NCBI GenBank assembly: GCA_030704615.1
Contig: CM060731.1
Span: 18,786,001 to 18,850,000, forward strand
Source: Takakia lepidozioides
Lineage: Eukaryota; Streptophyta; Takakiopsida; Takakiales; Takakiaceae
Length of the DNA: 64,000 nucleotides
Direction: 5' to 3'
Part shown: positions 54,681 through 64,000 of the stretch, one piece after another
Numbering within the stretch: the first letter of the stretch is position 1
Layout: each line of letters starts with the position of its first letter
Made by a program: the position numbers and the translations under genes
The notes under the pieces: generated by a model
Seen by the model: the letters and a program-made list of their open reading frames with translations, nothing else
Database searches by the model: none
Told to the model about the DNA's origin: nothing

Positions 54681-57202
54681 CTACTAGGGTTTGTAATGAA
54701 GAGCTAGAATGCAAGTCCTTGACTTCTATGCTTCTACTCAAGCAAAAATATGGTCTCTAGGTGGTCATAAGAGGCATCTTCTTGCTCTCTTCCACCCCAA
54801 TGTGCAACCAAGAGTGGTCCAACTCAACTTGCAAGTCATTGTCCACCAAATCAATCCCCCTTCTAGTCCTTGGGATTTGATTGCAAACTACCATATCTCC
54901 ATTGCCGAGCAATCATGCATTTGTCTCCTCATCACTTAACAATTGCTCCAAATCAACACAAATTATCTCAATGTGTAGGAGCAATGTTTGTCACTTACAA
55001 TAATGCTCCCAAGCAATCCGCCTTGGATCCCACTCTCACGCCATATGCCTCATTTGGGGTCTTGCACCAATCCATCATCCATGTGCTCCCCGTGGTCATT
55101 TGAATGCATGTTTCATGACCTCTTGGCCTATGTGTTGCTCTCCTTCATCATAACATGAATCAACACCTCTCCACTTCACACACAAATGGATCTCAAAGGC
55201 CTTCACCTCTTGCTAGTTCAAGAGCTCCCCTTCTCAAACTTGAACTTACTAACTCAAGCGAGCATGCTCCACACATGCATCACTTGCTTGGTCAACTATC
55301 CACCACAAAGCTCGCACTACCAAGAGCATGAATAGCCAAGTATTGCCTCCCCCTCTTGTCACATTACATAGTTAGGGTGAAGCTATGCATACATTGAATG
55401 ATGATTTCCCTTCAAGGATTTCCCACCACATGTTCTCCAAGCCCTTCCAATGGCACCCTAAGCTTGGCTCCACACCACCATGATTGGAAGATTTCTTCAC
55501 ATGCTCCCTTTCAAAACCTCTTGAGCTTCTTAGTGCTCTCCAAGTGCTTGCCCTTGTTGTCTTCAAGCCCAAAGCTCCTTGGCTTCTCTTCCACAACATC
55601 CACACTTTGAACTTGCTTAACCCTAGCTTGATAGTGAAATGAGCACTAACAAGCCTTTAGTCACTCTCCACAAGCCATGGCGCACACCATCGACTCCATA
55701 ATGCATACAAAGGATTCTCAAACCCTAGAATCCATGCTTCCACACACACAAGACTTCCTCCTTACAATCCTTGCAAAATCTTGTGACTCAAGAGCTTTCT
55801 TCTCAAGCTCTCCAACTCCTTGGTGCATGCAATACTCGAGCACCTTTCCTTGCAACCCCTTGCAAGCCTTGTGATACAAGAGCTAAATTCTCCTAGCTCT
55901 CAACATCTTTAAAATACAAGTGCAAAACTAATCCTTACACTCCGCACTCACAAGCATAAGGTGATTTTCTTGTAGTGATAAGAGATGAGAAATGAGAGAA
56001 GTAGAAGACAATGAAAGCTCTCAAAGCATGAAGCAATCACATGAAGAACAAGCCATAGTCCTTCCAAGTGAAATCCACTCTATCACATAAACTAAGTCAA
56101 GCCAATGGCACATTTGCTAAAGGAATCCACCCTACAAAGCCCTCAACACACTCCTTCTCAATACCTAGAGCTATGGAGGTGAGAGAAGCTCATGGAGGCT
56201 CAACTACAAGAAGATGAGTCTCCTCAACACTCACAAGGGGAAAACCTATCTCCATGTCTCAAGTGAGGCTCGACACCTCACTTGGCATGTGAGACCAAAT
56301 GAAGTCCCAACACACAAAATATAAATATAAATATCTAAAATGTCCTAGTTAACTAGAAGTAGGTAATTCTAGATAACCATGACTAAAACCATGACAATGA
56401 TCACCAAATGCAACAACACACCTCTTATAATGTGCATAGTGTTTGTCATTGCCACCAACATGAGAATTCACCCCACTCTTGATGAGTGCAGCTAGATATA
56501 CTACGAGGAAGTGAGCAAGATCCAAAAAGGAGAGACGGAGAGCTACAAAAACTAATGAGCAACAAAGATCACTTCTTTGTGAGCATGATCTAGAGAGAGA
56601 GCTATCAAACTATATCTGAGCAACAAAGACCACGAGGAAGGAAGATCAAGGATGAAGCGTGAAATAGAATAGAAAATTGCATCCTTATATAGAGTTTGCT
56701 TAGTGCTTTTTCTTCTCTTTTGCACATCAAATTAGCTTTTCTAAAAAGTATGACACAACCATACTAGCAACTTAGTTGAAAAAGTTATCATTTCAATACA
56801 GAAAAAGATCATATCAATAGAATATTGTTTTTTTAACGAATTAATAAAAAGACCAAAAAGATTTTTTTTGACAACATAGTTAAAAGTACTGCTGCTTCTA
56901 TAAATAGGTCCCAAAAAAAAAACAAAAAAGGCTGAATTGCTAGAAAAGGTAGATCAGATCCAATGAATAATATAATGCTCAATTAAATATATTATCACAA
57001 ATTTTCGGAAAACACAATTGGAAAGTCATCCATCCATGCATCGCTTTCATCCGATCGATGGAAGAGAACATTGGAACATGGTAAATAACAATAATAATAA
57101 TAATAATAATAATAACGTGCATAGAATTAGGGCAATTCACATCTGTCTTCGGTTTTGTCTTCGTCTATCTCTCTTTCTCCGATCGATACCACACTGCACG
57201 CC
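54681..57202. other. Gene-free tract, probably retroelement-derived, plus PBB promoter
   Basis: 54681-56700 is pyrimidine-rich with recurring CTTGCAAG, CAAGCTCTCC and CTCAC words and no coding potential; it looks like the non-coding part of a large retroelement but no LTR boundary could be placed. 56700-57085 is AT-rich promoter-like sequence. An (AAT)n microsatellite (57086-57114) lies ~90 bases before the proteasome start codon, probably in its 5' UTR or core promoter. Confidence 0.45.
57086..57114 (+). repeat. (AAT)n microsatellite
   Basis: Nine to ten perfect AAT units directly upstream of the proteasome beta-2 start. Length variation could affect the leader. Confidence 0.9.
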
Positions 57203-59952
57203 ATGGCAAAGGGACCCATCGATTTGCCTCCAAAGGGAGGGTTCTCTTTCGATCTGTGCCGCCGGAATGCTCTTCTGCAGAATCAAGGTGCTAAAATGCC
57301 TAAATTTCGCAAAACTGGCACGACAATTGTCGGCCTCATCTTCAAGGTGTGTGTGTGTCTCTCTCTCTCGTACTATATGTGTGTTCCAAGGCTTGTGTGT
57401 TGGGTTTTGGCTGTTGGATCCTGCAGAAAGAGGATTCACTTTTTAGGGCGTTGACGGGGGCTATTGTACAGGATGGAGTGATCCTGGGAGCAGATACACG
57501 AGCAACAGAAGGAGACATAGTGTGTGACAAGAATTGTGAAAAAATTCATTATCTCGCACCAAACATTTCCTGCTGTGGTGCCGGAACTGCGGCTGATACT
57601 GAGAATGTCACAGGTAGTTTTGGCTTTCAGTTTTGGTTCTTGTCGACTTTTGTCGCAGTGTTCGTCGATCTCTGCCAACCCGCCTTGCCTCCCCTTTAGT
57701 GGCAGCCATAGGAGAGAGAAACTGATGTTTTGACTTGAACAGATATGGTGAGCTCACAGCTCCAGTTACATCGGTACGCAACAAGTCGCGAGTCACGTGT
57801 CGTAACAGCACTTACCATGCTGAAGTCTCATCTTTTCGGGTGCCTCTCTCCTCTCTTCCTTATTTTCTGTTGATGTCACTCTTATGGCAGTTTAGGGTCT
57901 CACTTCAGTTATATGTGTAATTTATCTCAACAATCGGAAGATGTTGTTGACAGATTTCAGAGTGTTCAATTTAGGGAAAAGTGTTCTTGGAGTGGATGAG
58001 GTGTAAGCAGGATGCTCTTAGCTGCCAACATTTATCCTCTGATGAAGATCTGCATGTTGTGTTAGACTTTAAAGTTTTCTGGAGCTTGCAAACAGTCTGC
58101 ATGTGAGAGTAGTTTGGGTTAGGTAGCCTAGTCTGCTTGGCATGAGTGAACAGACTGTTCTGTCCCAGTGACCGCCCTGTTTATAGGGTTGAACTGATGA
58201 GAAAGGGTTCCATCCCCCTTCACCTTAATCAACCCACAATTTAATTAGATAACCACTGTCAGGTCAGTAGAAGCATGTCCAATATTCATCACTCTGTTGT
58301 TAAACATTTGGATTCCTACATACTCTGATGATGAATGAGTTTGGATGGGGTTAGGTACCAAGGTCAGGTCAGTGCGGCACTCGTACTTGGTGGAGTTGAT
58401 GTGACTGGACCACACTTGCATGCGGTGAGTTCTTCATGCGTATGTGTTTGTGTGCTCTCTGCCTTTCTCTCCCTTGATCTATACGTTCATGCACTATGTC
58501 AAATCCTCCGGATCATGGGCAGGGTTTCACGAGTCTTGGGTTGGAAAGTAGAGCAATTACAAATCTTGGGAAGGATGTATGACACATTTTATAGTTTGCC
58601 ATTCAGAAAACAGAAAAGGTTGGCAGCACGGGGCCAATCCAAGTCAAGAGGAATCTCAAGTTTAGACTCGGCTGAGATTCTTGGCACCCCTATGTGTGTT
58701 TTGTTTGCCTGATAAAGATCATGGTGATGATTTGGTTGGTGAGTTGGTTATATGGCAGGTTTACCCTCATGGATCAACAGACACCCTACCATTTGCCACC
58801 ATGGGTTCAGGTTCACTGGCTGCCATGGCCATTTTTGAGTCCAGATTCAAGGAGGACATGACAGTATGTCCCTGTTCATCACCCCCTTGGGACCCTTCTA
58901 ATCCCTGAGTGTGCATAATTGTCGTGCCATGTTTGTATCTCACTTCATCTTTTCTTGCACACATTCTATGTGTCTTTGTATGTGTTGACACTTTCCTTTA
59001 TTGCTAAAATGTCACTTAAGATGCTCATGTGAGCTCTTGGTGGGCCTCCTAGATTTTTCAAAACTTTAGGCATCTCACAGCTCTTTCAGGGGGTTTGAGT
59101 GTTGTGTTTGTGATCCAAGGCTATTCCAGGGCTGAACTGAACCTGTAGTCAGTGACAGAAAGAGCACACACAGCTAGAAATGTGCATTGCCTGTCATGCC
59201 TTGGAAAGGTGCTTGACAAACAGGCAGATGACATAAAAGACTACAAGTCTTGTCCTCACTTTAGCTGGTTAGGTGAGAGCATATATTAAATCGTGCAGTA
59301 GGTGGTTTGTAAATTGTTCCCTCTTGTGTGACCTTTCATGCTTGCAGAAAGAGGAAGGAATGGATTTGGTGTCTGCTGCAATTTGCGCGGGTATCTTCAA
59401 TGACCTCGGCAGTGGTAGCAATGTGGATCTGTGTATCATCACTAAGGTAAAAGTCTGCCAAGCGGATGTCAGGCTAAACAGGTGTATCATTTGAGTCTCA
59501 TGTTTCCTCTGTTTGTTAATTTTCTCTTGGTGTTAGGGTTTTTGTTTTTGCTGTTAGATAATTTTCTTGTTCTGCAGGGTGGGAAGGAATATCTACGGAA
59601 CTACCAAAAACCCAACCCCCGCAGCTACACACGTTCCAAAGGCTACGACTTTAAAGTTGGCCACACACGTAAGGCTACTCTCCTTTTCCCACTTTTCAGT
59701 ATCATTTGAAGGAGCCCAGACCATGGCTAGCTTTGTGGGCTAGCTCATTACTGGGTCCTAGTTCTGAGTGTTATGTGTGATTCTTGTCAGGCATAATCTG
59801 TTCAAGTGTAGAGTACGTTATGTTATGACACAATTCAGTGGGAACCCCCTCACCTTGCTTCTGTTTGCTTGATGCCAGCAATTCTTTCGACGAAGATCGT
59901 GTCCCTACGGGAACAGGTTCAGGTGATTGAAGGAGATGCCATGGAAGAGTAG
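57203..59952 (+). CDS. PBB: 20S proteasome subunit beta-2 (beta type-7)
   Basis: Eight exons join in phase: 57203-57346, 57472-57613, 57743-57839, 58355-58424, 58759-58863, 59348-59446, 59578-59668 and 59879-59952. The product is 273 residues, the usual plant PBB length. Beta-2 carries the trypsin-like active site of the 20S core. Seen: a propeptide ending ...RKTG (residues 36-39), then the mature N-terminus [20 protein letters not shown] with catalytic Thr40 (mature Thr1), Asp17 and Lys33 in mature numbering (GADTRAT, CEKIHYL) all present. Further on: [76 protein letters not shown], and the long C-terminal tail typical of beta-2 that wraps beta-3. Exon 3/4 joint gives Gly where others have Ser or Lys before [13 protein letters not shown]. 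No defects; presumably functional. Confidence 0.97.
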
Positions 59953-61185
59953 CCGAAGGTTGGCTTGCTTATGCCACTCTGCTGTTGCCCTCAGTCACCA
60001 ACATCAGTTCACAGAATTGCATTACTCTTACTTAATACATCAATTTTGTGTATTGGAATGAGACCTACTTAAGCTCAGGTAATTGAGCAGGCTTGTTAAG
60101 CTCAATCAATTTTAGAGGTCAGTTTTCAGCATCACAATGTCTGTCAGGAGTGGTCACTTCGCAAATAGCAGTGTTCATTGTTATTCCCAGCATGCCCAAA
60201 TGTAGTGGCAGACCATCATAGTGTATACCCACACGCCAGTCTGCTTTCAGTTTGGGTAGCTAACTGGGATTGGAATTTACAAAAGTAGCATCTGCTTATG
60301 TGCACTGGACATTTGGTAGTAAATCTGTGTTTGGCTGGCTAAAGTTTTATTAGTTTCTCTGCTATACTAATCAAACACACACGATGATGAATGGATGCTC
60401 TGCCAGTCAGACCGGGCTGTAGCTTGGCATGACAATCCATGGAGCCAAGATTTGCCATCTCTGCATGGAATCAATGTTTCCATTTTGGTGAGGCATAATG
60501 ATACTCTCCCCGCATGCAGTAGTCACAAAGCTTATAACGAGTGGAGAGCTTAGGCTTTGCAAGGTGAGTGACAACCAGTGCACACCTATAGACTGTGATA
60601 AAATATGTGAAGGAGATGTGATTGTGCCGCTTCAACTCCAGCACTTCACTGCCCATACCCGGCATAAAGCCATGCTTACTATAAGTTATGTTTCTTGCAC
60701 TGGGTTTCCAAGTGCATTGACCAAAAACTATCTTGCACTTCTCTATCCCTCGCTGCCGGAGATGGCGATTGGCTCTCGAGCAGTCTGCATACATCGTTCT
60801 GTAGGAGGGATTGATTGGTGCTGAGCGCACATGTGGACTGTCACATGATGCTGCAGATGAAGGGGCTTGGCTGAGGAGCTGAAATCAGCATCCCCCTTGG
60901 AAATGCGCATTGCCAAGGACGGAGTTCCTTGCGAGTTGTGACTATGGCGCCTCCCACAGCTGCATGCCTCTGAAATTAGGTGATAGAGCGAAACACATTA
61001 GCAGTTTCGTTTGTTGGGGTTGCTGTGTTGTATGGCCTTTCAGCTACCCAGCTGAAGTCAATCTACTGGACGAAGAAGCAAGAATGCACGCAGAATAGTC
61101 ACAGACAGCCAGTGATTGATATATGTGACATGTAGGTCAACGCTGGACCATGGGACAGCGCTGGCAGGAGTTCTGTAAAGATCCT
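59953..61185. other. 3' flank of PBB, no gene seen
   Basis: 3' UTR and intergenic sequence. A 119-codon minus-strand frame (60471-60830) has no recognisable motif and may be chance or an unassigned exon of the bromodomain gene. Confidence 0.4.
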
Positions 61186-61350
61186 TCACAATGGTGGTAT
61201 GGTGACCTCATGCAAGCCGGAATTGTACCAGTGTCATTCTGAATACTACCCTGGTGGACATGTATGCCAAGTGTGGGAGCATCCAGGATGCGAAGAAAGT
61301 GTTTGACAATGTGGCTGAACGAAATGTGGTGTCACGGAATGATGATCGCA
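61186..61350 (+). pseudogene. PPR gene fragment
   Basis: GDLMQAGIVP followed, after a +1 frame change at ~61238, by LNTTLVDMYAKCGSIQDAKK and VFDNVAERNVVS. These are about one and a half PLS-type PPR motifs, close in wording to the PPR pieces in the Pack element (GIVPDVILNTALVDMYAKRG). No start, no further repeats and a frame break: a small dead fragment lying in antisense to the 3' side of the bromodomain gene. Confidence 0.8.
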
Positions 61351-61570
61351 GGACATGCCCAGCATGGTCCCAACTCTCTCTTTCTCACAACTGAGTACAA
61401 AACAGCCTTCATATTGTTGGGTTGTTCCCTAAACCATATGCACAAAGATATATACAAAATAGTGACACAGGCTGCTAGACTGGGCTGGTTCCAACTGGTC
61501 TGGGTGCTCATCCTACTACCAATGCTTGGCATTTGCTGATTCCCAATTGGGAGTTCTGCAAAGGTTTTCC

Positions 61571-63680
61571 TCAGCCCTCTTCAATCTGACACACCTGGCC
61601 CTGGTTATCCTCTCCAAGCTTGTCAACCCTGGGGCCAGCAATAAATATACCATGGGACCCTTCTGTACTTGAAAAGTGCTGTGCTGTCTGAGGCTTTGAC
61701 TCCTGAATCATCGAGTCAGGAGAATTCGACCTCATTGGCTTCCCTTGTGAGGAGACCTGAGACACTTCCCCATTGGTCTTTGTGTCCATCACAGTCATCA
61801 ATGGAGTCGTTATGGCCCTTTCAGGGGCTGCCAGGATTCCACTGCTCAACCTTGCAGGGACCCCTATTTCGTCCATTAGAGCTGGCTTTGTCACCTTTAC
61901 CTCAGTGGGGCATAGAGCTGAACCAGTCACAGAGGCTAGAACAGGAATAGGCTTAAAGACTGTGTTGGGAGGAGCTTCATTTTCACCTATCCACCCAGGC
62001 CCAAAAGGTACAAATGGTGCCAAAACTCTCTGCATCTTTCCTGCTGCACATTTCCAGGCCCTGGGACCCAAACTCACAGCAAAAAGAGCCAGGCTTTTTG
62101 CATATGGCTGCTCTGTATGATATCCTGTCTGCAACGAGAGAACATCAACAGATTCAGGCATAGTGATTACTCTCCGCAGAATTGTATTCCAATAAACACC
62201 TAGCATTATTACCAAATCAGAATATCCTTGCAGAATATTGGCTCATTCTAATATTGAAACCATGCAACCCCCACCTATGAAGAGGACTCAGGCCCTGTGG
62301 ACAGCAACCCTCCCTGAGGAGGTCAGGCACTTTTGGCCCACCAGTGACTATGAGACAGCCCAAATACCTCGGTGGTCATGCACTGTGTGACAGAAATTGA
62401 GTGTTGATCACCGAGCTGGCCTTGACATCAAACTACAAAGAATAAGGTTTATCCAGCATCTTGCACTCAATCTTCTTGCAAAAGACGTGACCTGTGTGGC
62501 TGCGATTATACAGCCATTTACACTTCTGATAAAGAGCAGTAAGGTCCGTCACTCTTCCCTAGTGTTTCTGCAGCTGCTTATGCTATCAGGATTTCCACCT
62601 GTCTGGGTGTCTGCCAATACCATCCAAAGAGAGGGCTGGGAGAGAGGTGGAGTGGTATCATCAAACCAGGATTCACCAACAAAATACCCCATCCTGAGCA
62701 GCAGTTCACTGAAATTTGACTACCTTCCCACAAAATGAGAAGAGTACATCGTCAAGTCATTGCAAGCTCAAGCTTACCGGCACAAGATGATGGAACTCTC
62801 CACTGACTCCAGCAAGCAGTGGGCCACGGCCATGGGCTGGAAGATTGCGTGGTTTGTAAGAGCTCCTGTGGTACTCCTGAGTCGACAATGGCTTACGTGG
62901 GTCCTTCAGTGGAGCTGCCTTTGGTACTGCCCCTGCAACAGAAAAATAGGTACCGTACATGATCCACCTACCGTGCACACAACTGAACCACACCATTACA
63001 TAGAAATGGTATGTAAAGATCCGTGTCAAGTAATAAGGGTAACATTGTTAAGTTTTCAAACAACAAGGAGGGTACGACTTGTGGCTCCTTATCCCCAGAA
63101 TCCCAAGTACTGCTTCTCTAGCCTTCCAACTTGTCTGGGGGAAGTGATGAGAAAATGAGCACTATGATTCAAAAATGTAAATCACCAACGGGGCCCACCC
63201 CCAAAGGGGGCAGTAGCCGTGAGGTGAAGTGGCTTTACTTACGCTGGTTTCGGCCGGAGTCGTCTCTCTAATTCAGCAACAGCAACAGAAAGGTCAAAAC
63301 TCACGAAATGCCTGTTGTGAATCAGTGCGAAGGCCTTTGGATTTGAAGCCACCACCACCACTTGCTGCTGGCACACTCCAAACTGCTTCTGAGTCCCCAC
63401 CCAAATTGCCCAACCGCACCGAAGCAGTCCCTTTCTTGGCACGGCTGACTTCAGCCTTGTTTAACAAGGCTACTTTGTCAGGGTCTGAATCTAAAGTGGC
63501 GCCCGAGGCAAAATCGGAATTTGCGAGCTCAAGTGATGTTTTGACAGTAGCAGCATTCTTTGAAGCTTTCTTCAAATAAGGCAGTTTTTTGTTCGACGTA
63601 TGTTTGCCACTATCTGGCCCTCCTTTCTGTGATACAATTACATCCAATGCCTTGCGAGCTGCATCTTGAATGGACCGTGC
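61571..63680 (-). CDS. BRD-type bromodomain protein (plant SWI/SNF-associated), C-terminal exons only
   Basis: Exons 63680-63305, 62932-62778 and 62128-~61571 join in phase; the gene continues past the right edge. Seen: ARSIQDAARKALD and ANSDFASGATLDSD in the first; PLKDPRKPLSTQEYHR and GEFHHLVP in the second; TGYHTEQPYAKSLALFAVSL, GPRAWKCAAGKMQRVL and FGPGWIGENEAPP in the third. In plant BRD1/BRD2/BRD13-type proteins the segment after the bromodomain reads ARSIQELAKKKF, then GSDFSSGATLA, and later YARSLA.FA..LGPVAWK.A and FG.GWVGE.E. The match is from memory but covers three consecutive exons in order. Those proteins are subunits of BRAHMA (SWI/SNF) complexes and bind acetylated histones. 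The bromodomain itself should lie beyond 64000. The 3' end (stop at 61571 or a donor at 61650) is uncertain. Confidence 0.65.
63183..63236 (-). repeat. Short dispersed GC-rich repeat, copy 2
   Basis: Minus strand reads AAGCCACTTCACCTCACGG then CTACTGCCCC and GGGGGTGGGCCC, matching 983-1032. It lies in the intron between the first two visible exons of the bromodomain gene. Confidence 0.45.
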
Positions 63681-64000
63681 CTGAACAAAATCCCATTGTC
63701 AATGTTACTTGTTTCCAGCAAACGCCTTTAACTTCACAAAGAATGTTAGGTCATTAGACATCCATATTTTCTCCTGTTCTTATCACAAGCGGTTCTTCTT
63801 TTGCCTTGGCGACTTGAGAAGGGAAACTTGAGCTGTTATATGTAGTGAATATATTGTCAAGTTCCTAAGCAAATGTTGGGAGGGATGCAAAAGTTATTGA
63901 CATTGAATTTTCATGCAAACTGTTCAAGCTCCTCAACAATGCTGAAACTCAAAAGTAATAGAATCAGATCCTACCTCACTTCTTTAATGCAACATAATAC

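Noticed and set aside
63229-63579. 116-codon plus-strand frame with QQQQ and proline runs
   Set aside because: Antisense of the bromodomain-gene exon 63305-63680, which has correct splice sites and recognisable segments.
1-64000. CRISPR arrays, bacterial operons, phage genes
   Set aside because: No spaced direct repeats of CRISPR type; all genes have spliceosomal introns or are plant transposons.

Overview
The window is nuclear DNA of a land plant, read as roughly six ordinary multi-exon housekeeping genes around a 30-kb block of nested transposable elements. Spliceosomal introns (GT-AG, one GC-AG), plant-specific families (HIR, plant MES, mitochondrial mS34, a BRD-type bromodomain protein), PLS-type PPR fragments, and CACTA, Ty3, hAT and MULE debris all fit a plant. 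The loose gene spacing and deep TE nesting suggest a large-genome seed-free vascular plant such as a fern or lycophyte. That last step is inference; no marker in the window proves it.

Left arm (1-23 kb): a complete five-exon HIR/SPFH gene (1845-4733, +); a single-exon membrane-anchored protein (6123-7424, +); a four-exon methylesterase-like alpha/beta hydrolase whose nucleophile serine is aspartate (9324-10974, -); and a divergent pair sharing a ~1.1-kb promoter region, an 11-exon WD40 protein (14731-20308, -) and the mitochondrial ribosomal protein mS34 (21444-22899, +). I rebuilt the exon chains of these by joining splice sites in phase.

Middle (23.6-54.7 kb): a decayed Ty3-type gag-protease element (23.58-26.2 kb) is split by two insertions. 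The first is a 4.9-kb element (26228-31126) with 13-bp perfect terminal inverted repeats and an 8-bp target duplication (hAT-like). It carries duplicated PPR gene pieces and pieces of another gene, so it is a Pack-type element. The second is a 22.5-kb CACTA (En/Spm) element (31737-54194) with 19-bp termini and a 3-bp CAA duplication. It holds a TnpA-like gene with an FCP1/NIF-type HAD phosphatase domain spliced into it (-), a 5'-truncated LINE, a TNP2 transposase (+), and a captured ribosomal protein eL27 pseudogene (-). Between the DUF4218 and DUF4216 parts of TNP2 sits a further ~7.6-kb segment with two divergent genes: a MULE/SWIM transposase-like gene (-) and a multi-exon gene with a ParB-like DGNHR motif (+). 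This phosphatase-bearing TnpA and the MULE + ParB-like pair are the most unusual things here.

Right arm (54.2-64 kb): a minisatellite and a gene-free tract, then a complete eight-exon 20S proteasome beta-2 (PBB) gene (57203-59952, +), a broken PPR fragment (61.2 kb, +), and the 3' part of a bromodomain/SWI-SNF-type gene (-) that runs off the right edge.

Limits: no database search was run. Family names rest on recognised motifs and remembered family architecture. Several transposon genes carry -1 frameshifts at short homopolymers, which may be real decay or assembly error.
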